IMG/VR virus record: IMGVR_UViG_3300037042_000547
Location: 1-28,240 of that record
From: a virus
DNA length: 28,240 bases
Reading direction: 5' to 3' (one strand)
Every line of letters starts with the position of its first letter. Positions within the stretch are counted from its first letter, which is position 1. The notes beneath the pieces are model-generated. The model made no database searches. It saw nothing but the letters and a program-made list of their open reading frames with translations, and was not told where the DNA came from. Below, one piece after another: positions 4,586 through 12,597 of the stretch. The position numbers were made by a program, and so were the translations under genes.

Positions 4586-6559
4586 ATGAGCGCAGTGAGC
4601 AAGATCACCCCGCACGTCCGCAGCCTGACCGCACCCGATGAGCTCAAGCATCTGCCCGGCTGGCTGATGTGGCGGCTCGAGGAGGATGAGCACGGCAAGG
4701 CCCGCAAGATCCCGTTCTACACCAGCGGCGAACGCCGTGCAGGCCAGAACGGCTCAGCAACAGATCGCGCCAAGCTGACCACATTCGAAGCAGCGCGAAC
4801 AGCGGCAGCACGCCGCGGCTTCGACGGCGTCGGCCTGGCGCTGATGCCCGAGTTCGACGTCACCGTGCTTGACTTCGACCACTGCGTCACCAGCGGGGAC
4901 GTCGACCCCGAGGTGCTGGAGATGGTCAGCGACACCTACGCTGAGCTCTCTCCCAGCGGCACCGGTGTGCACGCGGTCTACCGCGGACGCATTGCCAATG
5001 CAAAGAGTGCCACCAGCAGAGACCGCTGGGGCTTCGAGACCTTCAGCGACCGCGGCTTCGTGACGTGGACCGGCAACGTGCTTGAGGTCTGCGAGCTATT
5101 GGGCACCAGCGCCAGCATTGCGCCGATCAACGAGCTGGTGGTTGGCGAGGTCAATCGCCGGTTCGGCCACCGCGATCAGCCACGCGAGACGTCCAGCGCC
5201 GACCGCCTCGGGCTCAGCCTCGAGCAGGCCCGCCGGGCAGTCGAGCAGCTCGACCCCGACGTTGACTTCGAGACCTGGCTGCGCGTCGGCATGGCGCTGC
5301 ACCATGAGCTTGGAGCCCAGGGCCTGGACGTGTGGGACCAGTGGAGCTCGAGAGGTTCTAAGTACAAGGGCACCGACAACTTACTAACCCATTGGCGCAC
5401 GTTCGGTCGCGGCCGCCATGGCTCGACACCGGTGACGATGCGCTCGGTCGGCAAGATGCTGGGCATTCCGCTTGACTCAGGCCCTGCCAGCCCCGAGGAG
5501 TTCGACGCCATCGCCGAAGAGTCTGAGCCAGGCGCCACTGCTGAGGCAGAAGGCGAGGTCAAGCCCAATCGTTTCCTGGTCATGTCGGCCGATGAGTTCA
5601 CCAGCCGGCCAGCGCCGAGCTGGATCGTCAAGGGCGTGATCCCTCGCGCTGAGCTGGTTGTCCTGTTCGGTGAGTCTGGCTCAGGCAAGTCGTTCATTGC
5701 CCTGGACATCGCCGCAGCGATTGATCGCGGCATGGAGTGGCGTGGCCGCCGGGTGAAGCAGGGCAGGGTGATCTACATCTGCGCCGAGGGCGCCGGCGGA
5801 TTCCGCAACCGCATGGTGGCTTACCAGCAGATTCACGGCGTCAACCTGGGCATCGGCGTCATTGCCAACGCGCCCAACCTGCTCCAGCGCGACGACGCGC
5901 TCGACATTGCCAGGGCTATCGGCAAGGCCGACGTGGTGATCATTGACACTTTCGCCCAGACAACACCAGGCGCGAACGAGAACGCCGCCGAGGACATGGG
6001 CAAGGCCTTGGCTCATTGCAAGGGCATACACCGCGCCACCGGTGCCCTGGTGATCTTGGTCCACCACGCAGGCAAAGACGCCAGCAAGGGCGCCCGGGGC
6101 TGGTCAGGGCTCAAGGCAGCAGCTGACGCTGAGCTGTGCGTCGAGCGCCTGCCCCAGGGGCGCGTGCTGCGCACATCGAAGATGAAAGACGGCGTGGACG
6201 ATGAGGCATGGGGCTTTGACCTTGAGGCTCAGAACATCGGGCACGATGAGGATGGCGATGTAATCACTTCCTGCGTCGTGCGCGAGATCGAAGTGCCCAC
6301 CAGTGGCTTGGGCTCTGAGGCCAAGAAGATGGGCCCGAAAGAGACGATTGTGCACGCGATTGTGATGGAGATGGCTGAGTTCCAGAACACCGGAATCGAG
6401 GTCGAGGCGGTCATCAAAGAGGCCGTAAAGCGACTGCCAGCGCCAGAAGACGGCAAGCGTGACACCAGAAAACAGCATGCCAAACGCGCTTTGGAATCGC
6501 TTACCAGGGGTGATTCCGCGCCGTTTTGGATTGAAGACGGCTGCATCTCGGTGGTCTGA
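4586..6559 (+). CDS. Primase-helicase (PrimPol-like, PriCT_2, RepA-type ATPase), 657 aa
   Basis: This is a replication initiator with three parts. The N-terminal about 190 residues resemble the bifunctional primase/polymerase fold, with a metal-binding pair in TVLDFDHC (Asp96, Asp98) and GVHAVYRG. A PriCT_2-like segment follows at about 210-285 (WLRVGMALHHELG to LLTHWRTFGR). The C-terminal half is a RecA-fold RepA/AAA_25-type helicase: Walker A GESGSGKS (362-369), Walker B VVIIDTFAQ (Asp454) and ILVHHAGKD. It should unwind DNA and make primers for phage replication. It is 3 nt downstream of the regulator stop and likely co-transcribed. The C-terminal tail carries a small winged-helix-like domain. 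The TGCACC repeat cluster right after the gene could be its binding site. Confidence 0.9.
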   Translation: MSAVSKITPHVRSLTAPDELKHLPGWLMWRLEEDEHGKARKIPFYTSGERRAGQNGSATDRAKLTTFEAARTAAARRGFDGVGLALMPEFDVTVLDFDHCVTSGDVDPEVLEMVSDTYAELSPSGTGVHAVYRGRIANAKSATSRDRWGFETFSDRGFVTWTGNVLEVCELLGTSASIAPINELVVGEVNRRFGHRDQPRETSSADRLGLSLEQARRAVEQLDPDVDFETWLRVGMALHHELGAQGLDVWDQWSSRGSKYKGTDNLLTHWRTFGRGRHGSTPVTMRSVGKMLGIPLDSGPASPEEFDAIAEESEPGATAEAEGEVKPNRFLVMSADEFTSRPAPSWIVKGVIPRAELVVLFGESGSGKSFIALDIAAAIDRGMEWRGRRVKQGRVIYICAEGAGGFRNRMVAYQQIHGVNLGIGVIANAPNLLQRDDALDIARAIGKADVVIIDTFAQTTPGANENAAEDMGKALAHCKGIHRATGALVILVHHAGKDASKGARGWSGLKAAADAELCVERLPQGRVLRTSKMKDGVDDEAWGFDLEAQNIGHDEDGDVITSCVVREIEVPTSGLGSEAKKMGPKETIVHAIVMEMAEFQNTGIEVEAVIKEAVKRLPAPEDGKRDTRKQHAKRALESLTRGDSAPFWIEDGCISVV

Positions 6560-6598
6560 GCATGTGCCTTGAACCTGTAAAAAATCGCAAGAAGTGGT

Positions 6599-6705
6599 TG
6601 CACCGTGCACCGTCAACTGCACCGTGCATCGTGGTGCAGTGGTGCGGACGGTTTGCACCATGCACCGCGTGCACCACCACTCTATAAGAGGTGGTGCACG
6701 GTGCA
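6599..6705. repeat. Cluster of TGCACC repeats (iteron-like)
   Basis: In 107 bp I count TGCACC in direct orientation at 6599, 6606, 6618, 6654, 6661 and 6670, and inverted (GGTGCA) at 6633, 6693 and 6700, plus one-mismatch copies at 6625 and 6641. Some lie 7 bp apart, close to one another on the helix. The cluster fills the gap after the primase-helicase gene. It looks like an initiator- or regulator-binding array: a candidate replication origin or an operator for the downstream genes. The 203-nt gap 6560-6762 has no other ORF. Confidence 0.75.
6668..6700. other. Perfect hairpin inside the repeat cluster, TATAAG in the loop
   Basis: CGTGCACCACC (6668-6678) and GGTGGTGCACG (6690-6700) are a perfect 11-bp inverted repeat with the 11-nt loop ACTCTATAAGA. 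It could extrude as a cruciform or be a dimer-binding site. TATAAG (6683-6688) could also act as a -10 box, though no good -35 lies 16-18 bp upstream. Confidence 0.6.
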
Positions 6706-6729
6706 GCAAAACCGGGGGTTTTTGTGCTG
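6704..6729 (+). terminator. Terminator-like stem after the repeat cluster
   Basis: CAGCAAAACC (6704-6713) can pair with GGTTTT (6717-6722) and, after a 3-nt bulge, GCTG (6726-6729), with loop GGG and a run of five T. It is a weak intrinsic terminator candidate for the primase-helicase transcript. Confidence 0.3.
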
Positions 6730-6762
6730 GTCCATGTTGAAAGTTGCAAACTGGAGGTGATG

Positions 6763-7026
6763 ATGGTCGGAGTTCACAAACGTGCAAAAAATCGCATGAT
6801 TGCAGTCAATGAGCGCGGTCATGCGATAGGCGAGTCGCATCCCCGGGCCATCCTCACCGACCACGATGTTGGCCTGGTGATGGAGTTGCTGGACGACGGT
6901 TACAGCTACGGTTGGATCGCTGGCAAAATGGAGGTGAGCAAGTCCTGCATCGCGCACATTGCAAAAGGTCGGACGCGCTCCCAGATCCCGGCTGACTACC
7001 GCCGGCGTATCGTTAGCGGCAAGTGA
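6763..7026 (+). CDS. Small HTH protein before the terminase genes, 87 aa
   Basis: This is a predicted DNA-binding protein. Its centre TDHDVGLVMELLDDGYSYGWIAGKMEVSKSCIAHIAKGRTRSQI reads as a Homeodomain/sigma-like helix-turn-helix: a first helix, the turn around YSYGWIAGKMEVS and the recognition helix SKSCIAHIAKG. The basic N-terminus (HKRAKNR) also fits nucleic-acid contact. Two adjacent ATGs exist at 6760 and 6763; GGAGG at 6753-6757 gives a proper 5-nt spacing only for 6763. Placement between the replication gene and the terminase suggests a late-gene regulator or a terminase/HNH-associated DNA-binding factor. It is not closely recognisable. Confidence 0.7.
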   Translation: MVGVHKRAKNRMIAVNERGHAIGESHPRAILTDHDVGLVMELLDDGYSYGWIAGKMEVSKSCIAHIAKGRTRSQIPADYRRRIVSGK

Positions 7027-7042
7027 GACCCCTACAGTCACG
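7006..7042 (+). promoter_or_regulatory. Promoter-like element before the small terminase gene
   Basis: CGTATCGTTA (7006-7015) and TACAGTCACG (7033-7042) are 17 bp apart, the same layout as elements at 8782-8818 and 12551-12587. TACAGT (7033-7038) resembles a -10 box and ends 6 nt before the ATG at 7045, which has no Shine-Dalgarno sequence. The 5' box lies inside the end of the preceding gene. Confidence 0.35.
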
Positions 7043-7044
7043 GC

Positions 7045-7464
7045 ATGCGTGACTGGAAACCAATATTTCTCGAGGCACTGGCCAACGGCTCGACGATCAC
7101 CGAGGCGGCGGCAGCCGCTGGCGTGGATCGCTCAACAGCCTGGCGCACTCGAGACCGCGATCCTGAATTCCTGGCAGCCTTCGAGCAGGCCATGGAATCA
7201 TCGGCCGACATCCTTGAGCAAACGGCCCGTAGACGCGCGATCGATGGCTGGGAGGAGCCTGTGTACCAGGGCGGTCAATTGATCGGCTCTAAGACCGTTT
7301 ACAGCGATTCCCTGCTGGCTTTGTTGCTGAAGGGCAGGCGCAAGTCGGTGTTCAGCGACCGCACAGAGCTGACCGGCGCCAACGGCGGCCCCGTCAAGAC
7401 CCAGCAGATCGTCATCGCCACCGGCGTTCCGACTGAGATCCTCGACCCCGACGAGCTGGTGTGA
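7045..7464 (+). CDS. terS: Terminase small subunit, 139 aa
   Basis: This is the DNA-recognition subunit of the packaging motor. The N-terminal segment ALANGSTITEAAAAAGVDRSTAWRTRDRDPEF (about 10-42) is a helix-turn-helix of the type found in phage small terminases. The middle region EQTARRRAIDGWEEPVYQGGQ and SLLALLLKGRRKSVFSDR matches this family as well. Its stop overlaps the GTG start of the large subunit. There is no Shine-Dalgarno sequence before the ATG, and a promoter-like element ends just upstream, so a leaderless message is possible. Confidence 0.85.
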   Translation: MRDWKPIFLEALANGSTITEAAAAAGVDRSTAWRTRDRDPEFLAAFEQAMESSADILEQTARRRAIDGWEEPVYQGGQLIGSKTVYSDSLLALLLKGRRKSVFSDRTELTGANGGPVKTQQIVIATGVPTEILDPDELV

Positions 7465-8780
7465 GCACGATCGATCTCGGCTACCGGCCACGAAAGTGGC
7501 AACAGGAATGCCATCTCAACCGCAAGCGGTTCACCGTGCTGGCCCTTCACCGCCGGGCTGGCAAGACCGAGCTGGCGCTGATGGAGCTGATCAACGCAGC
7601 CCTGCGCAGCACCAAAGAGCTGCCGATGTACTTCTACGTCGCGCCCCAGCTCAAGCAAGCGAAGGCCATTGCCTGGGCCCGTCTCAAGGCAAGAGTCACT
7701 CCGCTGGTGCCGTTCGGCCTGGTGGAGATCAACGAAAGCGAGCTGTGGGTCAAGCTGCACAACGGCGCCATGATTCGTGTGTACGGTGCCGACAATCCTG
7801 ACGCAATGCGCGGTGTGCGCCTGGACGGCGTCGTCATCGATGAGGTGGCACAGATCCGCCCCGAGGTGTGGAACGACATCGTGCAACCTGCACTGTCTGA
7901 CCGAAAAGGCTGGGCGCTGTTCATCGGCACGCCCAACGGTGTCAACTTGTTCTCGTCGCTCTACTACAAGGCCAAGCAGCTGCCAGACTGGCACAGTGCG
8001 CTCTACACGGTGTACGACACCGAGTCGCTCGATGCCGATGAAGTCGAGCGCCTGCGCCGTGACATGGCCGAGACGTCGTTCTCACGCGAATACCTGTGCG
8101 ACTTCACGGCGGCTGGCGACGACCAGCTGATCAGCCTGAGCGACTTGCATGAGGCCGCCAAGCGCACGCCAAGGGCCGAGGCGTATGGTTTTGCCCCACG
8201 CATCCTGGGCGTCGACCCGGCTCGATTCGGTGACGACCGCGCCGTGCTGATGCCTCGCCAGGGGCTGAACTGCGGCAAGCCCGAGAGCTACCTGGGGCTC
8301 GACAACATGGCGCTGGCCGACCGCGTGGCGCAGTACATCGAGCGCTGGAAGCCCGACGCCGTGTTTATCGACGCTGGCAATGGGTCAGGCGTGATCGACC
8401 GCCTGCGCCAGCTGGGCCATGACGTCATCGAGGTGCACTTTGGTGGCAAGGCCTCGAGCTCGCGCTACGTCAACAAGCGCACCGAGATGTGGTGGGAGAT
8501 GCGCGAGTGGCTGCGTGCCGGTGGCTCCATCCCAAACACCACCGAGCTGCTGCAGGATCTGGCCGCACCCACCTACAGCTTCACGCCGACCGACGCCATT
8601 GCCCTGGAGTCCAAGGACGACATCAAGAAGCGCCTGCTGAGATCCCCAGACATGGGTGATGCGCTGGCGCTGACCTTTGCCTACCCGGTGCGCAAAGACC
8701 ACGGCGCCGCCGGCATGGCCAGGGAGATGGGCATCGCAGTGCGCGACGAATCGCCGCTGGACTACAACCCGTACAGCTGA
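7461..8780 (+). CDS. terL: Terminase large subunit, 439 aa
   Basis: This is the ATPase and nuclease of the packaging motor. The N-terminal ATPase domain has Walker A HRRAGKTE (Lys35) and Walker B GVVIDEVAQ (Asp127, Glu128). The RNase H-like nuclease domain has three acidic residues in the expected order: LGVDPARFGDD (Asp252), VFIDAGNGSG (Asp304) and SPDMGDALAL (Asp400). Length and motif spacing are normal for the family. The GTG start at 7461 overlaps the small-subunit stop (GTGTGA), so translation is coupled. Confidence 0.93.
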   Translation: MSTIDLGYRPRKWQQECHLNRKRFTVLALHRRAGKTELALMELINAALRSTKELPMYFYVAPQLKQAKAIAWARLKARVTPLVPFGLVEINESELWVKLHNGAMIRVYGADNPDAMRGVRLDGVVIDEVAQIRPEVWNDIVQPALSDRKGWALFIGTPNGVNLFSSLYYKAKQLPDWHSALYTVYDTESLDADEVERLRRDMAETSFSREYLCDFTAAGDDQLISLSDLHEAAKRTPRAEAYGFAPRILGVDPARFGDDRAVLMPRQGLNCGKPESYLGLDNMALADRVAQYIERWKPDAVFIDAGNGSGVIDRLRQLGHDVIEVHFGGKASSSRYVNKRTEMWWEMREWLRAGGSIPNTTELLQDLAAPTYSFTPTDAIALESKDDIKKRLLRSPDMGDALALTFAYPVRKDHGAAGMAREMGIAVRDESPLDYNPYS

Positions 8781-8781
8781 C

Positions 8782-8818
8782 CGTATCTTTGGGCCGACTC
8801 CGCGGTCACACAATCCGC
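8782..8818 (+). promoter_or_regulatory. Paired-box promoter-like element, copy 1
   Basis: CGTATCTTTG (8782-8791) and CACAATCCGC (8809-8818) are separated by 17 bp. The same boxes with the same spacing recur at 12551-12587, while the 17 bp between them differ. CACAAT is -10-like and ends 7 nt before the ATG at 8822. The element fills the gap between the large terminase and the next gene. Confidence 0.45.
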
Positions 8819-8821
8819 GGC

Positions 8822-9064
8822 ATGTGTGCAGTCGGCAATACCACAACCCCCGCTTTGCAATCGCTCGGTGCCTCGGCTCCGACGATGCTCGGTCGCCAGA
8901 CCGCCATGGGCTCAACGCCCAGCGTCACTGAGCGTGCAGCAAAGCGCATGAGCACGATGCTGGGGTCAGGTGGCGCCGGTGCTGCCCCGACTGGCAGCGG
9001 GTCGTCGCCTGGTGCGTACACCGGTGGCGGCAGATCAGCTCGCACGTCAATGAATGAGGCCTGA
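8822..9064 (+). CDS. Small Gly/Ser-rich protein before the portal, 80 aa
   Basis: This is an unassigned small virion-region protein that begins Met-Cys (MCAVGNTTTP) and is rich in Gly, Ser, Thr and Ala, with a short charged stretch (SVTERAAKRMSTML). An in-frame TTG at 8789 is possible but lies inside the promoter-like element. No Shine-Dalgarno sequence is visible. It sits between terminase and portal, next to another Met-Cys protein. It may be a minor head or connector component. Confidence 0.6.
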   Translation: MCAVGNTTTPALQSLGASAPTMLGRQTAMGSTPSVTERAAKRMSTMLGSGGAGAAPTGSGSSPGAYTGGGRSARTSMNEA

Positions 9065-9067
9065 TCC

Positions 9068-9259
9068 ATGTGCATGTCTGCCCCCAAGATCCCACCACCG
9101 CCGCCCCCACCGCAGGCCGCCAAAGAGCCTGACAGCATGGCCGACCGTCGCCGGTCGCGTCAGCAAATGGGCTTTGGCACGGGCACGATGCTGACCGGCG
9201 CCCAGGGCATCAAGCCTGGCACGCTGACCACTGGCGGCAACACGTTGCTGGGTTCCTGA
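9068..9259 (+). CDS. Proline-rich small protein before the portal, 63 aa
   Basis: This protein starts MCMSAPKI followed by a run of seven prolines. It then continues with PDSMADRRRSRQQ and a Gly/Thr-rich tail (GFGTGTMLTGAQG to GNTLLGS). Proteins of this shape, with Met-Cys, polyproline and a LLTG-type tail, recur next to portal genes in T7-like phages, as I recall. Function is not established. The gene is 3 nt after its upstream neighbour and its stop overlaps the portal ATG by one base. Confidence 0.7.
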   Translation: MCMSAPKIPPPPPPPQAAKEPDSMADRRRSRQQMGFGTGTMLTGAQGIKPGTLTTGGNTLLGS

Positions 9260-10977
9260 TGGCACAGCGCCCCGACACCCGCACGCCCCTGCAGCTCGCC
9301 ATGGCGAGAAAGCAGGCGCTCTACAACGAGCGCTCGACGTGGATGGAGCACTGGTCTGAGATCAGCCGCTACCAGCACCCGCGCTCTGGCCGCTACTTCG
9401 TGCAGGACCGCAACAAGGGTCGCAAAAAGCACAACGAGATCCTCGACAACACCCCGATCTTTGCGCTGCGCACGCTTGCCGCCGGCATGATGTCCGGCAT
9501 GACGAGCCCTGCTCGGCCGTGGTTCCGCCTGGGCCTGCGCGACAAGGATCTGATGGAGGTCGAAACCGTCAAGGTCTGGCTGCACGATGTCGCCGAGATC
9601 ATGCGCTCGATCTTCGCCACATCGAACACCTACAACACGCTGCACACCCTCTACGAGGAGCTCGGTGCATTCGGCACGGCCTCGAGCCTGGTCATGCCCG
9701 ACTTCGACAACGTCATCCATCACTACCCGATGACGGCAGGCGAGTACATGATCGCCACGAACTACCGCGGCCAGGTCGACACGCTGGTGCGCGAGTTCCA
9801 GATGACCTGTGCGCAGATGGTCGAGCAGTTCGGCTACGACAACTGCAGCAGCGCCGTGCAGACCGCATGGGATCGATCGAACTACGACCAGTGGTTCGAC
9901 GTCACGCACATGATCGCCCCGCGGCGTGACCGCGATGTCCGCAAGCTCGACGACAAGAACATGCCGTTTGCGTCGATGTACTTCGAGCCTGGCAGCAACC
10001 AGGGCGGCAACAAGTTCCTGCGCGAGTCTGGGTTCAAGCAGTTCCGCGCACTGACGCCTCGCTGGTCCGTGACCGGCAACGACGTCTATGGCCAGTCACC
10101 CGGCATGGAGTGCCTGGGCGACGTCAAGCAGCTCCAGCACCAGCAGCTGCGCAAGGGTCAGGCGATCGACTACCAGGTCAACCCGCCCCTGCAGGTGCCT
10201 GTGCGCTACAAGGAAGCTGCCAAGGCCCGACTGCCTGGCGGCGTGTTCTACGTCGACGGCGTGGGGCAGAACGCGGGCGTGCGCTCGGCGTTTGAGGTCA
10301 ATCTGAACTTGCAGCACTTGGGGCTGGACATCGAGGACGTGCGCGGTCGCATCCGCAGCGCGTACTACGCCGACCTGTTCCTGATGCTGGCAAACGACAC
10401 CCGCTCTGGCATCACTGCCACCGAGGTGGCCGAGCGACATGAGGAAAAGCTGCTGATGCTGGGCCCGGTGCTCGAACGCTTGCACAACGAGCTCTTAAGC
10501 CCGCTGATCGACATCACGTTCGAGACGGCCTCCGCGGCCGGCATCCTGCCACCAGCGCCACCAGAGCTGCAGGGCATGGATCTCAATGTCGAGTTCATCT
10601 CGACGCTGGCCCAGGCTCAGCGTGCTGTGGCGTCCGCTGGTGCAGATCGACTGCTCAACGTGGTCGGCACCATCGCAGCTGCCAAGGGCGACCCGACAAC
10701 CTGGGACAAGCTCGACACCGACCAGATCATCGACGACTACGGCGACATGTTCGGCGCCCGTCCGAAGTGGATCGTGCCTGATGAGCGCGTGGCTGAGATG
10801 CGTGCCCAGCGTGCGCAACAGCAGCAGATGGCTCAGATGGCGCAGATGGCCAACAGCGTGGCCGATACGACCCAGAAGCTCGGCAATGCGCCGACCCAGG
10901 CCGGTGACAGCAATGCGCTCACCGACGTGATGAACATGTTCCAGGGCTACAACACCCCTAGCCCTTCGCAAGTTTGA
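9259..10977 (+). CDS. Portal (head-tail connector) protein, 572 aa
   Basis: This forms the dodecameric ring at the packaging vertex. It belongs to the head-tail connector family of T7- and BPP-1-like phages: RSTWMEHWSEISRYQHPRSGRYF near the N-terminus, LAAGMMSGMTSPARPWFRL (about residues 73-91), the LYEELGAFGTASSLV block, GNDVYGQSPGMECLGDVKQLQ in the stem/crown region and GITATEVAERHEEKLLMLGPVLERL. The C-terminal part is a Gln/Met-rich helix (QRAQQQQMAQMAQMAN), like the barrel extension of podoviral portals. The start overlaps the previous stop (TGATG). Confidence 0.92.
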   Translation: MAQRPDTRTPLQLAMARKQALYNERSTWMEHWSEISRYQHPRSGRYFVQDRNKGRKKHNEILDNTPIFALRTLAAGMMSGMTSPARPWFRLGLRDKDLMEVETVKVWLHDVAEIMRSIFATSNTYNTLHTLYEELGAFGTASSLVMPDFDNVIHHYPMTAGEYMIATNYRGQVDTLVREFQMTCAQMVEQFGYDNCSSAVQTAWDRSNYDQWFDVTHMIAPRRDRDVRKLDDKNMPFASMYFEPGSNQGGNKFLRESGFKQFRALTPRWSVTGNDVYGQSPGMECLGDVKQLQHQQLRKGQAIDYQVNPPLQVPVRYKEAAKARLPGGVFYVDGVGQNAGVRSAFEVNLNLQHLGLDIEDVRGRIRSAYYADLFLMLANDTRSGITATEVAERHEEKLLMLGPVLERLHNELLSPLIDITFETASAAGILPPAPPELQGMDLNVEFISTLAQAQRAVASAGADRLLNVVGTIAAAKGDPTTWDKLDTDQIIDDYGDMFGARPKWIVPDERVAEMRAQRAQQQQMAQMAQMANSVADTTQKLGNAPTQAGDSNALTDVMNMFQGYNTPSPSQV

Positions 10978-10987
10978 GGAGACCGAA

Positions 10988-12382
10988 ATGGCCGATACCA
11001 GCATCCCCGAGACCAATGATCAGGGCGTTCGCGTCAAGTACATCGACATGGGCGACGGCACCTATGCCCGCCGCGATGCGAACGCTGTCGTAGGTACCAA
11101 CGGCACTGAGGCCGGCGTTACGACCTACGGCTATCTCCGCACCACGAACGAGCCCTCGAGCTGGTTCACCGAGCCGTTTGACACGCTTGACACCACAAAC
11201 CGCTGGACTACAAAGCTGGCAACCGGCACCGCTGCGGTGGCTTCTGGCGTGCTGGCGATCAGCTCTAGCACCACGGCGAGCGCCTATGGCGGCTTGAGCA
11301 CTCAGCCAACGTTCACACCCAACGGTTTGAACTTCGTGGCGTTGGGTTGCACGCTCATCATCCCGACTTGGACGCAGGCAAATACCAAGCGATTCTGGGG
11401 GTGGGGATCAGTGCCCACGACGCCTACCACCGCCATCCCGGTGACAAACGGCTGTGGTTTTGAGATTGATGCTGCAGGTAATTTCTCAGCTGTCGTGTAT
11501 GAAACTAACGTTCAAACTCGTGCAATCAACATCAACGCCAGCAAAGTGCCAGACGGCCAGCCGTTCTATACCGCGATTGCTCGTCGTGCTGACCGCATTG
11601 ACTTCTATGTCAACGACACGCTGACGCCTGCCGCGACCCTCCTGATCCCGACGCTGGATGTCTCGACGCTGCCCGCCTACCTGATCGCAGTCAATGATGC
11701 GTCTGCTCCGGCAGCTGCCGCCACGATGAACGTCACGGCCTTCGGGGTAGCTGACACTGGGCAAAATGCTCAGTCGATCAAAGACCCGACCAATCCGTTT
11801 TGGGCTGCTGCTGTAACAAAGCCCTCCACGGCTGTCACTGCTGCTCAGTCTGCCTTAGCTGTGGCAATCCACCCGTCAAGCAATTTGAACGGCCAGAGCG
11901 CCCATGATGCCGTTATTGCTGGCGCTCCTGTGCGGATTGCTGGGCGTGGCTTGTCGGCTGCTTATGCGACGGTTGCCACCGGTGACACTGTTGACCTGAT
12001 GTGCACCCTGCAAGGTGTGCAGACGGTTCGCCCGTACACCATCCCTGAGCTTGAGTGGAGCTATGCCGCTGCGGCTGGGGGTGTTATCAACACGACCGAT
12101 GTGGTGCTGGCAGCTGCTGCTGGCGCTGGTTTGCGCAGGTACTTAACTGCGATTCAGCTTGTCAATGCTTCGGCATCAGTGACAACCGAGGTTGTTGTCA
12201 AAGATGGGGCAACTGTGATTTGGCGTGGATGGCTTGGCTCACAAGGGGCTGGGGATCACCATGAGGCTTATTTGACTTTTCCAAGTCCCATTAAAACAAC
12301 CGCCAATGCTGCCCTCAACTTTGCGTGTATCACGACCGGGGCCGCGGTCTACGTCAACGCACAGGGGTACACAGCACCATGA
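10988..12382 (+). CDS. Probable virion surface protein between portal and scaffold, 464 aa
   Basis: I do not recognise a named family with certainty. The sequence is beta-rich and low in charge: an N-terminal anchor-like segment (GVRVKYIDMGDGTYARRDANAV), a middle part resembling a lectin/LamG-like sandwich (SSWFTEPFDTLDTTNRW to TMNVTAFGV, about 57-252), and a C-terminal domain of about 115 residues ending AAVYVNAQGYTAP, a type of ending I know from phage decoration and fibre-like proteins. The start has AGGAG 6 bases upstream. The second half is more AT-rich than its neighbours, suggesting exchange. Placement fits a head fibre or decoration protein. It could also be a receptor-binding protein. 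Confidence 0.6.
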   Translation: MADTSIPETNDQGVRVKYIDMGDGTYARRDANAVVGTNGTEAGVTTYGYLRTTNEPSSWFTEPFDTLDTTNRWTTKLATGTAAVASGVLAISSSTTASAYGGLSTQPTFTPNGLNFVALGCTLIIPTWTQANTKRFWGWGSVPTTPTTAIPVTNGCGFEIDAAGNFSAVVYETNVQTRAININASKVPDGQPFYTAIARRADRIDFYVNDTLTPAATLLIPTLDVSTLPAYLIAVNDASAPAAAATMNVTAFGVADTGQNAQSIKDPTNPFWAAAVTKPSTAVTAAQSALAVAIHPSSNLNGQSAHDAVIAGAPVRIAGRGLSAAYATVATGDTVDLMCTLQGVQTVRPYTIPELEWSYAAAAGGVINTTDVVLAAAAGAGLRRYLTAIQLVNASASVTTEVVVKDGATVIWRGWLGSQGAGDHHEAYLTFPSPIKTTANAALNFACITTGAAVYVNAQGYTAP

Positions 12383-12549
12383 TCAGCATCGAGCACAAAG
12401 AATTTCTTGACGATGTTGCAGCTTGGTATGTCCAGGCTCACATGGATCTCAGCACGGGCAGCCGGCGCTGCACGCACATGGTGGCGTTGCCGGCCAACGC
12501 AACCGATGAGCAGCTCAAGGCCGAGATCATGGTGATGTACGAAGCCTGA
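12379..12549 (+). CDS. Small hypothetical protein, 56 aa
   Basis: This ORF starts at ATG 12379, overlapping the stop of the preceding gene (ATGA), and encodes MISIEHKEFLDDVAAWYVQAH to the end EIMVMYEA. It looks helical and soluble. Coupled translation with the upstream virion gene suggests a partner or assembly factor for it, but no family is recognised. Confidence 0.6.
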   Translation: MISIEHKEFLDDVAAWYVQAHMDLSTGSRRCTHMVALPANATDEQLKAEIMVMYEA

Positions 12550-12550
12550 T

Positions 12551-12587
12551 CGTGTCTTTGATAGCACAACACCAACCCACAATCCGC
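12551..12587 (+). promoter_or_regulatory. Paired-box promoter-like element, copy 2
   Basis: CGTGTCTTTG (12551-12560) and CACAATCCGC (12578-12587) are 17 bp apart, as in the copy at 8782-8818. The element occupies the gap before the gene at 12598, which has no Shine-Dalgarno sequence. Conservation of the boxes and not of the spacer suggests a binding site or promoter. Confidence 0.45.
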
Positions 12588-12597
12588 CCAACCAGTC

